NCBI GenBank assembly: GCA_016722505.1
Contig: JADKJH010000002.1
Coordinates: 388,001 to 452,000, forward strand
DNA length: 64,000 nt
Source: Holophagaceae bacterium
GTDB taxonomy: Bacteria; Acidobacteriota; Holophagae; Holophagales; Holophagaceae
Reading direction: 5' to 3'
Positions within the stretch are counted from its first letter, which is position 1; each line of letters starts with the position of its first letter. The position numbers and the translations under genes were made by a program. Below the pieces are notes generated by a model. That model was not told the origin of the DNA. It saw only the letters and a list, made by a program, of their open reading frames with translations, and searched no databases. Of this stretch, positions 44,532 to 54,379 are shown piece after piece.

Positions 44532-45563
44532 TCACCCCGGCAGGCTCCGTGGCGTGGGGGCAGTCCAATGCAGGCCCGTGGGCAGGAGCTGGTAGCGGTT
44601 CTGGATGCCCACCCAGTGGGTGAGCTCCACCTCACGCACCGCCTCACCGCTCAAGGGAAGGTGCCGCTCCTGCACGTAGGTCCTCACTTCGGCCGATGAG
44701 ACGCCAAGCAGCGCGGGCAGGTCATCCACCGCGTAGCCCCGTTCTTCCCCACGCCGCGTGATGACCCTGAAATCGAAGGTCTCTTGCAACACGGATAGGG
44801 TGGTGGCCTTGTCCAGCTCCATGGCCGCATCAAGGTGGGGAAAGGGATCGCTCCCTTGCAAACTTGCGGCCTGGGCCGCGCCCAGGTGGGCAGCCGCATG
44901 CAGCGGATTGCCTTTCAAGATGGACTGGAAGGCATCCATGGCATCCCGAGGTTGCTCCAGATAGACCAAGGCCTCGCCCCGCCGCAGCAAAGCATCTGGA
45001 TTGTTGGGCTCCACCGCGAGCCAACGCTCGGTCACGTCGAGCATTTCGTCCACCATGCCCTGATTGCGAAGCAGCGTGGAAAGCCATTCCAGTGCGCTGC
45101 GATGTTTCGGCGAAAGCAGCAGCAGACGCTCCACGAGCTCCATGGCCCGGGGGCCGTCACCTTCCTGATCCAACCGCTGGGCCCAATCCCAAAGGATTTC
45201 CACCTGCCGCTGCACAGGATGGTTCAGGGTGCTGCGCCGCTCGTCGGAAGGATGCAGGATCTGCGTCTGCACCCACATGTACCGGCGTGGATCGCGGCCC
45301 TCGGGCTGGCCGAGTTCGTCCTCGATAGCCCGGATGAAGAGCTTGAGACCGCGGTCCCATAGCGGCGGCAGGGGCATTTGCACCAGATTCGTCAACTCCC
45401 GCCGCAACGGTTGCAGCGCATCTCCGTGGCGGCCCAGGTGCAGCTTGAGGCGCAACAATTGAGGTCCCAGCGCGTCGCCACCATGCGCCGATACCCTTAA
45501 TGCCAACTCTCCCGTTTCAGGATCGAAACCATCCAACAATAGGTAACGGAGGTGGGAGCGCAT
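44532..45563 (-). CDS. TPR-containing protein, unknown
   Basis: This 343-residue cytoplasmic-looking protein has no signal peptide. TPR units are visible in the middle, as in AMELVERLLLLSPKHRSALEWL, MLDVTERWLAVEPNNPDALLRR and AMDAFQSILKGNPLHAAAHL. The C-terminal ~80 residues (VDDLPALLGVSSAEVRTYVQ) look like a small helical domain, possibly HTH-like. It may be an adaptor; no partner is obvious nearby. Two hairpin repeats stand just upstream. Confidence 0.65.
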   Translation of the reverse strand: MRSHLRYLLLDGFDPETGELALRVSAHGGDALGPQLLRLKLHLGRHGDALQPLRRELTNLVQMPLPPLWDRGLKLFIRAIEDELGQPEGRDPRRYMWVQTQILHPSDERRSTLNHPVQRQVEILWDWAQRLDQEGDGPRAMELVERLLLLSPKHRSALEWLSTLLRNQGMVDEMLDVTERWLAVEPNNPDALLRRGEALVYLEQPRDAMDAFQSILKGNPLHAAAHLGAAQAASLQGSDPFPHLDAAMELDKATTLSVLQETFDFRVITRRGEERGYAVDDLPALLGVSSAEVRTYVQERHLPLSGEAVREVELTHWVGIQNRYQLLPTGLHWTAPTPRSLPG

Positions 45564-45577
45564 ATGTATTGAAGCTT

Positions 45578-45630
45578 AGCGGCCGTTACGAAATATTCAG
45601 TGCTTTTCTGAATAGTTCGTTACGGCCGCT
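45578..45630. repeat. Dispersed hairpin repeat
   Basis: The palindrome AGCGGCCGTTACGAAATATTCA..TGAATAGTTCGTTACGGCCGCT surrounds the core GTGCTTTTC. The stem is ~21 bp with one mismatch near the middle. AATGCCGG follows, as in the other copies. Confidence 0.85.
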
Positions 45631-45652
45631 AATGCCGGACGTAGGAGGGCTT

Positions 45653-45811
45653 AGGGGCCGTTACGAAATAACCAGCGCTTTTCTGGTTAATTCGTTACGG
45701 TCCCTCCAGCTATCGGGCGCAGAGCGTCCTCCTGCTCGCTACGCTCTCAGAGCTGGAGCCTCTATGCCGGTCCACTATCGAGATGACCGAGTTGCTACTC
45801 CCCAACGGCTT
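45653..45811. repeat. Hairpin repeat with a nested palindrome and conserved tail
   Basis: The hairpin is at 45653-45705 (core AGCGCTTTTCT). It is followed by a second palindrome at 45704-45758 with arms CTCCAGCT/AGCTGGAG and AGAGCGT/ACGCTCT. The tail from TATGCCGG (45763-45811) then resumes, matching 43183-43232. The inner palindrome therefore looks inserted into the repeat. Confidence 0.75.
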
Positions 45812-45876
45812 AGCAGCGCCTTGACTATGCCTTTGAAGGCCTTCTAGTGTGAGTTGACATCTTCTTGGAGAAAATC

Positions 45877-46467
45877 ATGAGCCTATTTCATCGGATCCAG
45901 GTCATTGCCTTCGCAGTATGCGTTCTTCCCGTCTCTGCTGGAGAGTTGGGGCTGCTCTACACCAAACAGTTCGGCAAGGCCCAAACCATCGCCAGCACCG
46001 ATAAATATGACGCGGTAGACACCGCCAACATCGGCCTCCGGGGCAGCTTCAGCGTGGTGGACCTCAAGGTCGTGGAATTCTCCTTCACTGGCACCTACCA
46101 ACCCAAGGCGGAGCAGGATCTGATACGCAATGGCGCCAATTTCGGCAAGTATGGGGTCGGATATGCGGCGTTGGGCGCCCAAGTGGATTGGAAGCTACTC
46201 CTGAACCTCAATGCGGGTGTAGAGATGCGCCGGGAGACCCTGTCCTGGGATCTGGGCGCACTGGGCAAAGATGAATCCACCTTGACCCGCCCCTGGGCAC
46301 GCGCAGGCATTGGCTTTTCCGTTCCGCTGCCTGTGGTCAGCCCCTTCGTCCGCCTGGAAGTGGCAGTCCCTTTAAGCAAGGAAGATAGGACCAGCACACC
46401 GGACTCCATTCGGAAAGCCTTGGCCCCGCAACTCCAAGTGGGGCTCTACGCGGGCATTCGTTTTTAA
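45877..46467 (+). CDS. Exported outer-membrane-like beta protein, unknown
   Basis: This 196-residue protein has a signal peptide (LFHRIQVIAFAVCVLPVSA). I start at ATG 45877, preceded by GGAG, and not at the TTG four codons earlier. The mature part alternates hydrophobic and polar residues (LGLRGSFSVVDLKVVEFSFTG type strands) and ends in VGLYAGIRF, a C-terminal aromatic typical of outer-membrane barrels. It is probably a small OmpW/porin-like barrel; no family name is assigned. A degenerate hairpin repeat follows directly. Confidence 0.65.
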   Translation: MSLFHRIQVIAFAVCVLPVSAGELGLLYTKQFGKAQTIASTDKYDAVDTANIGLRGSFSVVDLKVVEFSFTGTYQPKAEQDLIRNGANFGKYGVGYAALGAQVDWKLLLNLNAGVEMRRETLSWDLGALGKDESTLTRPWARAGIGFSVPLPVVSPFVRLEVAVPLSKEDRTSTPDSIRKALAPQLQVGLYAGIRF

Positions 46468-46517
46468 CAGCCGATAAGAAATCACCCGTGCTTTTCTGGA
46501 GAGCTAGTTACGGTCGC
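46468..46517. repeat. Dispersed hairpin repeat, decayed copy
   Basis: Only the core (CCCGTGCTTTTCTGG) and the right arm (TAGTTACGGTCGC, then ATGCCG) are well kept. The left arm is changed (CCGATAAGAAATCA), so the stem would be weak. Confidence 0.6.
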
Positions 46518-46635
46518 ACATGCCGTTCTTCCCGCTAGAAGCGGAAGTCAATTTTTGAAAAACGGGCTAAAGCCTGTTCACCGCCCTTTTATTCCAGTTC
46601 ATCTTGTGGGTATCATTCGGGATTCTTGAGGGTCC

Positions 46636-47397
46636 ATGCAGCTTCGCATCATGGGTTGTTCCGGCGGTGAAGCCGAGGGGGAGCGTCTAACGGGGCTTCT
46701 CATCAACGGCACTGTGGCCATTGACGCGGGCTCCATCACCCAGGCGCTCTCCGTGGCCGAACAGATCCGCATCCGCCACATCTTCATCAGCCATTCCCAC
46801 CTGGACCACATCTGCACCCTGCCCTTCTTCACGAAAAACGTCTTCGGCCACACCACGGGACCAGTGGAGATCCATGCCCTGCCCGAGACACTGGACGCGC
46901 TGCGCCGCCACCTTTTCAATGACGAATTGTGGCCGGACTTCAGCGTGATCCCGACCGCAGACAACCCGACCATTCGCTACACGGAAGTGGAGCCGGAAAA
47001 GGTCTACCAGGTCGAAGGCCTTTCCATCACGCCCATCCGCGTGAACCATCTGGTGCCCTGTGTGGGCTACAAAGTGGAGGACGGCCACAGCGCATTCATC
47101 TTCACATCTGATACCGCACCGACAGAACGAATCTACGCATTGGCCAACAAGACGCGCAACCTGAAATTATTCATCACCGAAGCCAGCTTCCCCAATGAGC
47201 AGGATTGGCTTGCAAAGGCCAGCAAACACATGACGCCCAAGATGCTCGGGGAACAGCTGAAGAAATTGAAGGTGGATGTGCCAGTGGGCATCTACCACCT
47301 GACTCCCGGCGACAAACCCGTGATGCTGCCCCAGATCCTAGCCATTCCCGATAAACGCATCCGAATGCTAGAACAGAACGCGGTGTTTGAGTTCTAG
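46636..47397 (+). CDS. MBL-fold hydrolase, class II cyclic-nucleotide phosphodiesterase-like
   Basis: This is a 253-residue metallo-beta-lactamase-fold protein. The metal motif is SHSHLDHICT. It also has a downstream RVNHLVPCVGY His, an IFTSDTAPT Asp and YHLTPG. The N-terminus (LRIMGCSGG) and overall layout resemble class II 3',5'-cAMP phosphodiesterases, so cyclic-nucleotide hydrolysis is the best guess. It lacks RNase Z- or glyoxalase-specific features. The ATG at 46636 has GAGG upstream. A strong terminator follows. Confidence 0.75.
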   Translation: MQLRIMGCSGGEAEGERLTGLLINGTVAIDAGSITQALSVAEQIRIRHIFISHSHLDHICTLPFFTKNVFGHTTGPVEIHALPETLDALRRHLFNDELWPDFSVIPTADNPTIRYTEVEPEKVYQVEGLSITPIRVNHLVPCVGYKVEDGHSAFIFTSDTAPTERIYALANKTRNLKLFITEASFPNEQDWLAKASKHMTPKMLGEQLKKLKVDVPVGIYHLTPGDKPVMLPQILAIPDKRIRMLEQNAVFEF

Positions 47398-47431
47398 TCA
47401 AAAAGTTGAAAAGTTGAATGAAGAAAGAGAA

Positions 47432-47458
47432 ACGGCCCCGAAAGGGGCCGCTTTTTTT
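47432..47458. terminator. Rho-independent terminator between the MBL gene and atpC
   Basis: The stem CGGCCCC GAAA GGGGCCG is followed by C and a run of seven T on the plus strand. It ends the MBL-fold gene. On the minus strand the same hairpin is followed by TTTCTCTTTC, so it may also end the atp operon. Confidence 0.9.
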
Positions 47459-47492
47459 ACTTGAGACTTGGGACTTGTTGCTTGGGACCGAT

Positions 47493-47921
47493 TTAAAATC
47501 CATGTCCACCCGGGTGTCCTGCGGCCTGGATGCGAATGATGCTGCGGTCCAGGGCGGCTTGGGCTCCATTCAGGTCAGTCTCGGTCTGGGCTTCCTTTAG
47601 AATCTTAAGCGCCCGCTGACGAGCGGATTCGGCACGGTTGAGATCAATTTCATCCACTGTTTCTGAATCCCGGGCGAGGATCGTCACATGGTCCGAGCCG
47701 ACTTCCGCAAAACCGCCAAAGGCGGTGATCCAGTGCTTTTCCCCACCCTGCACGTAATAGATCAAGCCTTGGCCAAGGGGTGTCATGACAGGCGTGTGGC
47801 CCGGCAAAATACCGTAGTAGCCATTGGCTGCGGATGGAAAGGAGACCTCTGAAACCTGCGCGCTAAAGACGCGCTTGTGCGGCGTGACCACTTCCAAAAG
47901 GATGGGTTCGGACAAAGACAT
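47493..47921 (-). CDS. atpC: ATP synthase F1 epsilon subunit
   Basis: This 142-residue epsilon subunit couples rotation of the central stalk and can inhibit ATP hydrolysis. The N-terminal beta-sandwich has LLEVVTPHKRVFSAQVSEVSFP and GYYGILPGHTPVMTPL. The C-terminal helical hairpin is present (RAESARQRALKILKEAQ). The last ten residues are Gly/His-rich (AAGHPGGHGF), which is unusual. It is the last gene of the operon, 11 bp after atpD. Confidence 0.95.
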   Translation of the reverse strand: MSLSEPILLEVVTPHKRVFSAQVSEVSFPSAANGYYGILPGHTPVMTPLGQGLIYYVQGGEKHWITAFGGFAEVGSDHVTILARDSETVDEIDLNRAESARQRALKILKEAQTETDLNGAQAALDRSIIRIQAAGHPGGHGF

Positions 47922-47932
47922 TTAGGGATTCC

Positions 47933-49396
<1,464 letters not shown>

Positions 49397-50284
49397 TTAA
49401 GCGTTGGCGCCGGACACGATTTCGATGATCTGGTTGGTGATGGAGGCCTGCCGGATCTTGTTCATGGTGAGGGTCAGCCTGGCGATCATGTCGCCGGCAT
49501 TGTTGCTGGCTTTATCCATGGCGGCCATGCGGGCCCCGTGTTCGGAAGCGCTGGATTCCAACAAGGAGCGCAGCATTTCCGTTTCCACGAAGCGGGGCAA
49601 CAGCGCCTCCAGCGTGGTGTTGGGATCCGGTTCCAGCAGGTGGGCAACACTGCTTTTCCCATCGTTGGCAGGCGCGTCGAGATCCAAGGGAAAAACCTTG
49701 GTGACCACGGGTTCCTGGGCCACTGCTGAAAAGAAGTGGTTGTAGATCACATAGAACGCATCAATTTCACCATTCTGGTATTGTTCGGCGGCCCCATCGC
49801 AAACCTCACGGGAAACTCGCTCCACGCCGGTCAAGGGGATGCCCAGGTACTCACGATTGGATTTGAATCCATTCTTGCGGGCCCAATCGGCGGCACGCTT
49901 GCCCACCACATCTAGGACGACATCAGCCTTGCTCCGGCCTTCAAAAAAAGCGTTGGCCTTTTTCAGCACGTTCGCGTTGAAACCACCGCAAAGGCCTTTA
50001 TCGGACGCGATAAGCACCACACGGATGCGTTTTTCTTCCCGGGGATTCAGGAAGGCCTGCGCCGAAGGCCCAAGCACAAGTTCATCCGCAAGATGATGGC
50101 CCTTGATGCGGCCCACCACGCTCATGGCCACGGATTTCATCTTGTCCGCATAGGGGCGCAAGGACACTAGGCGCTCTTGGGATTTCCGCAGTTTCACCGC
50201 GGAAATCATCTTCATCGCTTTCGTGACCTGCTGGGTATTTTTCACCGACCGGATGCGGCGGCGAATGTCCTGGAGACCGGCCAT
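49397..50284 (-). CDS. atpG: ATP synthase F1 gamma subunit
   Basis: This 295-residue rotor shaft protein has the N-terminal DIRRRIRSVKNTQQVTKAMK, SDKGLCGGFNANV in the middle, and C-terminal helix NKIRQASITNQIIEIVSGA. These are the standard gamma signatures. Only four bases separate it from atpA. Confidence 0.97.
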   Translation of the reverse strand: MAGLQDIRRRIRSVKNTQQVTKAMKMISAVKLRKSQERLVSLRPYADKMKSVAMSVVGRIKGHHLADELVLGPSAQAFLNPREEKRIRVVLIASDKGLCGGFNANVLKKANAFFEGRSKADVVLDVVGKRAADWARKNGFKSNREYLGIPLTGVERVSREVCDGAAEQYQNGEIDAFYVIYNHFFSAVAQEPVVTKVFPLDLDAPANDGKSSVAHLLEPDPNTTLEALLPRFVETEMLRSLLESSASEHGARMAAMDKASNNAGDMIARLTLTMNKIRQASITNQIIEIVSGANA

Positions 50285-50288
50285 GGAA

Positions 50289-51866
50289 TTAGGCTCCGGC
50301 TGGCGTGTTCAGGTCGGCCATGAAGCCTTCCTTGAACGCGGTGATGTTGGCCTTGAGGGCCGCTTTGGCATCGTCGGAAAGGGTGTTGGTGTCCTTGATG
50401 CCCCGCAGCACCTCCGGCGCGCTGACTTCCAGGAATTCGACGAATTCCTTTTCAAAGGCGCGGACCTTGGCAACTGGCACATCGTCCACATAGCCCATGG
50501 TGGCCATCCAGATGGAAGCCACCTGCTTCTCAACCGGCATGGGCTGATATTGGCCTTGCTTGAGGATTTCCACCAGGCGCACACCGCGGTTCAACTGGGC
50601 CTGCGTGGCCTTGTCCAAATCGGAGCCGAACTGCGCGAAGGCTGCTAGTTCGCGGTATTGGGCGAGGTCCAGCTTGATGGTGCCGGCCACGGATTTCATG
50701 GCCTTGATCTGAGCCGAACCGCCCACGCGGCTCACGGAGATGCCCACGTTCACCGCCGGGCGGACGCCCGCATTGAAGAGATCGCCTTCCAGGAAGATCT
50801 GGCCATCGGTGATGGAAATGACATTCGTCGGAATATAGGCCGACACGTCGCCAGCCTGGGTCTCGATGACCGGCAGGGCCGTAAGCGATCCTGCGCCGCG
50901 CTCTTCGCTGAGCTTGCAGGCCCGTTCCAGCAGGCGGGAGTGGAGATAGAACACATCGCCCGGATACGCCTCGCGTCCTGGAGGACGGCGCACCAGCAGG
51001 GAGATTTCGCGGTAGGCAGCAGCCTGTTTGGAAAGATCGTCATAGATGCAGAGTACGTGGCCGCCGGGATTTTCTTTGCCTGCGGGCTTGCCGTCCTTGC
51101 CGGTGTGCATGAAATATTCGCCCAGCGCCGCGCCGGTCATGGGGGCGAGGAATAACAGCGGAGCCGGTTCCGAAGCGGTGGCGGAGACCACGATGGTGTG
51201 CTTCATGGCGTCATACTGCTCCAGCGTCTTCACGACCTGGGCCACGGTGGAGCGCTTCTGGCCGATAGCGACATAGATGCAGATGACGCCGGTGTCACGC
51301 TGGTTGATGATCGTATCGATGGCCACCGCGGTCTTGCCGGTCTGGCGGTCGCCGATGATGAGTTCGCGCTGGCCGCGTCCGATGGGGATCAGGGAATCAA
51401 TGGCCTTGAGCCCTGTCTGCATGGGCTCGTGGACGCTCTTACGGTCCACGATTCCCGGCGCGATGCGCTCGATGGGGTTGGTGGTGGCGGCCTGGATCGG
51501 TCCCTTGCCGTCAATCGGCAGCCCCAGCGCGTTCACCACGCGGCCGACAAAATTGGGGCCCACGGGCACGGACATGATCTTGCCGGTGCGCTTGACGGTG
51601 TCGCCCTCTTTGATGACCTCCGCATTGCCCAGGATGATGATGCCGACATTGTCTTCTTCCAGGTTGAAGGCGAGGCCCATCACCGATTCCTTGCCGGAAC
51701 TCAGTTCCAGCAGTTCACCAGCCATGGCCTTCTCCAGCCCATACGCGCGGGCGATGCCATCGCCGACGCTGATGACCGTGCCGACCTCGGCCACATCCAC
51801 ATGGGCGTCAAAGCCCTGGATTTGGCCGCGAATGATGCGGGAAATCTCTTCCGCGCGAATGTCCAT
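50289..51866 (-). CDS. atpA: ATP synthase F1 alpha subunit
   Basis: This 525-residue non-catalytic nucleotide-binding subunit has P-loop [34 protein letters not shown] and [17 protein letters not shown]. The N-terminus [13 protein letters not shown] is typical. It follows atpH by 46 bp and is followed by atpG. Confidence 0.98.
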   Translation of the reverse strand: MDIRAEEISRIIRGQIQGFDAHVDVAEVGTVISVGDGIARAYGLEKAMAGELLELSSGKESVMGLAFNLEEDNVGIIILGNAEVIKEGDTVKRTGKIMSVPVGPNFVGRVVNALGLPIDGKGPIQAATTNPIERIAPGIVDRKSVHEPMQTGLKAIDSLIPIGRGQRELIIGDRQTGKTAVAIDTIINQRDTGVICIYVAIGQKRSTVAQVVKTLEQYDAMKHTIVVSATASEPAPLLFLAPMTGAALGEYFMHTGKDGKPAGKENPGGHVLCIYDDLSKQAAAYREISLLVRRPPGREAYPGDVFYLHSRLLERACKLSEERGAGSLTALPVIETQAGDVSAYIPTNVISITDGQIFLEGDLFNAGVRPAVNVGISVSRVGGSAQIKAMKSVAGTIKLDLAQYRELAAFAQFGSDLDKATQAQLNRGVRLVEILKQGQYQPMPVEKQVASIWMATMGYVDDVPVAKVRAFEKEFVEFLEVSAPEVLRGIKDTNTLSDDAKAALKANITAFKEGFMADLNTPAGA

Positions 51867-51912
51867 GAATTCCTCCGAACGACTGGATTAGAGCAACTTG
51901 ATGCAAATGGAA

Positions 51913-52455
51913 TCAAACCGAAAGCAGTTGGGTCTTCAATTGGTGCAACTGGCCTTGAATAGAAGCGTCGAGCACCGTCGAGCCCACCTGCACCTTCAGG
52001 CCCCCGATGAGCTCCGGGTCCTGCTTTTGGATCAGGCGGATGCTCTTGCCCGTGCGGCGGCCCAGGGTGGAAGTGAGCTGTTTGGCCTGTTGATCGCTCA
52101 AAGGAGATGCCGATACAACCGTGGCTTCAACCACGCCGGCCTTCAAATCCACCAACGCGTTGAAGGCCTGTTCGATTTCGTAGATCAAGCCCAAGCGGCC
52201 GCCCTCGGTGACCACTTTGAAAAAATTTCCCAAGGTCATGGAGATGCCAGCCTGGCGCATCACGGCGTCGAACACATAGGCCTTATGGGTCGGCAGCACC
52301 AGGGGATTTGCGATGAGCCGCTGAAGATCGGTGTTGCCACGCACCAGAGCGACCACCTCACTCAGTTCATGCTGTAGGACGACGAGATCGCCGTGCAGAT
52401 CCCCGATTTCCACCAGGGCCTTGGCATAGCGGTTGGCGACGAGGCGATTGCTCAC
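51913..52455 (-). CDS. atpH: ATP synthase delta subunit
   Basis: This 180-residue OSCP/delta protein links the peripheral stalk to F1. The N-terminal helix bundle starts NRLVANRYAKALVEIG. The C-terminal conserved part includes DPELIGGLKVQVGSTVLDAS. Its start overlaps the stop of the b-subunit gene by four bases, indicating coupling. Confidence 0.95.
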   Translation of the reverse strand: MSNRLVANRYAKALVEIGDLHGDLVVLQHELSEVVALVRGNTDLQRLIANPLVLPTHKAYVFDAVMRQAGISMTLGNFFKVVTEGGRLGLIYEIEQAFNALVDLKAGVVEATVVSASPLSDQQAKQLTSTLGRRTGKSIRLIQKQDPELIGGLKVQVGSTVLDASIQGQLHQLKTQLLSV

Positions 52456-53237
52456 TGGAGGCCCCCGGCATGGCTGATCTGCTCGATGGCGCGATCCATG
52501 GTGGATGATGCTGTGGCACCTTGAAGCTGTGCCTTCAATTTCTTGGCGGCTCCTTCGGTAGCCAACCCTGCGACAAGAGCGCGAAGCTCCGCTTCGGCGG
52601 CCTTGTGCTGGTTTTCGATATCGGTCTTGGTCTGAGCGAGGATCACTGCCGCCTCGGCCCGGGCGCCTTCAAGGATGCGCTGTTTCTCGGCTTCGGCATC
52701 CACTTCGGCTTTCTGGAGAATGCCGCTGAGTTCCGCCTGAAGCCCGGCCATCTTGCCTTCCAGTTCCTTGATTTGCGCCTCGCCTTCAGCCTTATCCGTC
52801 TCAGCCTGGGAGAGCCGATCTTGCAACTCTTTGGCCCGCGCCTTGAACGCCGAACTCAGGGCGCCCTTGGTGAGAAAAATCAACCCGCCAGCGAAAATGA
52901 GGAAATTGATGACCTTGATGGCGAATTGCGCGCCAGCTCCCAACACGATGCCAAATAGTTTGATAGGCGGGCCGTGGTGTTCGGCTCCATGGGCGGCGGC
53001 TCCTTCATGGGTCGCGCCAGCTTCATGGGTGGCGGCGCCTTCATGTGGCGCGGTGGTTTGTTCATTGGCGCCGTGGCCAGGGGTGGGGCCGTGTTGTTCT
53101 GTTTCTTGAACTTGATGGGCTTGCCCCGCCGCAGCAGGAGCCTTATGTTCCTGGGCAAGCAGGGAGCCGGAATTGAGCGCCAGGATCGAGACCATGGCCC
53201 CAGCGGTCATCAAGGAGAGGAGACGGGATCGCTTCAT
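52452..53237 (-). CDS. atpF: ATP synthase b subunit with signal peptide and His-rich extension
   Basis: This 261-residue stator subunit is much longer than the usual ~160. Residues 1-29 look like a cleavable signal peptide (SLMTAGAMVSILALNSGSLLA). Residues ~30-92 form a low-complexity Ala/His/Glu/Gly region with ten His, including ATHEAGATHEGAAAHGAEHH. The normal b-subunit parts follow: a membrane helix (FAIKVINFLIFAGGLIFL) and a long charged coiled coil ending in the delta-binding region. Topology would put the His-rich part outside the cytoplasm. The start at ATG 53237 has GAGGGG upstream. It lies ten bases after the b'-like gene. Confidence 0.9.
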   Translation of the reverse strand: MKRSRLLSLMTAGAMVSILALNSGSLLAQEHKAPAAAGQAHQVQETEQHGPTPGHGANEQTTAPHEGAATHEAGATHEGAAAHGAEHHGPPIKLFGIVLGAGAQFAIKVINFLIFAGGLIFLTKGALSSAFKARAKELQDRLSQAETDKAEGEAQIKELEGKMAGLQAELSGILQKAEVDAEAEKQRILEGARAEAAVILAQTKTDIENQHKAAEAELRALVAGLATEGAAKKLKAQLQGATASSTMDRAIEQISHAGGLQ

Positions 53238-53246
53238 CTATACCCC

Positions 53247-53756
53247 TCAGGCTTGCTTCAAAAGGTTCTGGGCCATGGATTCCGCAAGGACATCCACCTG
53301 TGCCATCAATTCACCTGATGCAGCCTCCGCCTGGGATTTCAGCTGCGCCAAAGATACTTCACGCTGAGCCTGGGCCTGGGTGCGGGTTTGGTCCAGCAGC
53401 GCCTGCTTCTCTTTTGAAGCCGCCTCCGCCAGGATTTTGCGGTGGCTGAAAGCCTGGGCTCGAAGGTCCCGTAGTTTGGATTGGTATTCAGCCTGGCGCT
53501 GTTCGATCATCGCCATGGCGAGGGCTTTGGCCTCTGAACCGGCGTTCATGTCCTGCTCACGCTGATCCATTACCGCGATCATGGGCTTGAAGAATGATGC
53601 CTTCAGGAAAAAATAAAGCAGCGTCACGAGCAGCATCACGACGAGCAGTTCCCTCCAATTGATCTGCATGGGGGCCGGAAGGCTCTCGATAAAGCCCTTG
53701 GGCTCACCCCCGAGCATCTCTAGCAACCCGAAACTCGCCGCTTGCCATAAGACCAC
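53247..53756 (-). CDS. ATP synthase b'-like stator subunit
   Basis: This 169-residue protein has one membrane helix (ELLVVMLLVTLLYFFLKASFF) near residue 45 and a long Gln/Ala/Glu-rich coiled coil (AMIEQRQAEYQSKLRDLR). It is the second b-type subunit of the cluster, suggesting a b/b' heterodimeric stalk. The start is a GTG at 53756 with GGGGGA at good spacing. It is the first gene of the operon. The a and c subunit genes are absent and must lie elsewhere. Confidence 0.88.
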   Translation of the reverse strand: MVLWQAASFGLLEMLGGEPKGFIESLPAPMQINWRELLVVMLLVTLLYFFLKASFFKPMIAVMDQREQDMNAGSEAKALAMAMIEQRQAEYQSKLRDLRAQAFSHRKILAEAASKEKQALLDQTRTQAQAQREVSLAQLKSQAEAASGELMAQVDVLAESMAQNLLKQA

Positions 53757-53956
53757 AGCTTCCCCCTGAGAGACTGCCGGGTCCCTAGGTGGCTTTCCGA
53801 TGGGAACGCCGCCTGGAATCCACGCGAGAATGATGTAGACCCATGTCCCCGCGCATGCAGACCTATAAATCTACCAGCAGACTCCTCCTCGCTCAATTGA
53901 AGGTTTTGAGCTTGACGCTTTGAATCTCGGATGCAACCATTTGGGTTCGGCGATAC
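53757..53956. promoter_or_regulatory. Divergent upstream region of the atp operon and the tRNA pair
   Basis: This 200-bp non-coding region must hold the atp promoter (minus strand) and the tRNA promoter (plus strand). For the tRNAs a TTGACG at 53912 is a -35 candidate, but the expected -10 position reads AACCAT, which is weak. No other signal stands out. Confidence 0.35.
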
Positions 53957-54032
53957 GGGCGATTAGCTCAGCCGGTAGAGCAGCTGCTTTACACGCAGCA
54001 TGTCGGCGGTTCGAGTCCGTCATCGCCCACCA
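53957..54032 (+). tRNA. tRNA-Val (anticodon UAC)
   Basis: The 76-nt cloverleaf has acceptor stem GGGCGAT/ATCGCCC, anticodon stem GCTGC/GCAGC with loop TTTACAC (anticodon TAC), T-loop TTCGAGT, and an encoded CCA end. Confidence 0.96.
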
Positions 54033-54054
54033 GCAATGGTGAAGCATCACAAAT

Positions 54055-54131
54055 GGGGTTGTAGCTCAGTCGGTTAGAGTGCCAGCCTGTCACGCTGGAA
54101 GTCGCGGGTTCGAGCCCCGTCAGCCCCGCCA
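54055..54131 (+). tRNA. tRNA-Asp (anticodon GUC)
   Basis: The 77-nt cloverleaf has acceptor stem GGGGTTG/CAGCCCC, anticodon stem CCAGC/GCTGG with loop CTGTCAC (anticodon GTC), T-loop TTCGAGC, discriminator G and encoded CCA. It follows tRNA-Val by 22 bp, probably in one transcript. Confidence 0.96.
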
Positions 54132-54132
54132 A

Positions 54133-54158
54133 AAAAAAGCGCCCCAGGGCGCTTTTTT
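54133..54158. terminator. Terminator of the tRNA transcript, symmetrical
   Basis: The stem is GCGCC CCAG GGCGC, flanked by six A on the left and six T on the right. It starts two bases after the tRNA-Asp CCA and could work in both directions. Confidence 0.9.
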
Positions 54159-54162
54159 ATTG

Positions 54163-54184
54163 GGCGGGGCTGACGGGGCTCGAA
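54163..54184 (-). repeat. Inverted copy of the tRNA-Asp 3' end
   Basis: These 22 bases are the exact reverse complement of 54109-54130 (T-loop, T-stem, acceptor 3' strand, CC). With the terminator between them, the whole forms a palindrome of about 76 bp. The rest of the reverse tRNA is absent. The next ~195 bp up to der hold nothing I can identify. Confidence 0.85.
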
Positions 54185-54379
54185 TATGAGCAGTGCTCGC
54201 AGGCTGACTGACGCCGGAGGAATGGGCGGTCTTGATGTACAAACATCTGGACCACCATCTACGGCAGTTTGGGGTGTGCCGACACCTCGGCCCTTGCTTG
54301 AGCGTGTTTGGATCCTGTTTCAAAATCATCCCAAGGCATTTCCTCCTTTAGGCGATAGACTGAAAGGCTTGGATTACCT

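Larger units (their letters stand above)
45564..45876. other. 313-bp gap filled with palindromic repeats
   Basis: The gap between the TPR gene and the 45877 gene holds two hairpin repeats (45578-45630 and 45653-45705), a nested palindrome (45704-45758) and the conserved repeat tail (45763-45811). About 65 bp remain that precede the downstream gene and could hold its promoter. I see no coding sequence here. Confidence 0.7.

Noticed and set aside
54186..54379. Small open frame between the tRNA pair and der
   Set aside because: No ribosome site, no motif, and it starts in the inverted tRNA fragment.
54163..54379. Integrated prophage or island at tRNA-Asp
   Set aside because: No integrase or phage gene is nearby; only the inverted tRNA fragment remains, so at most a scar is claimed.
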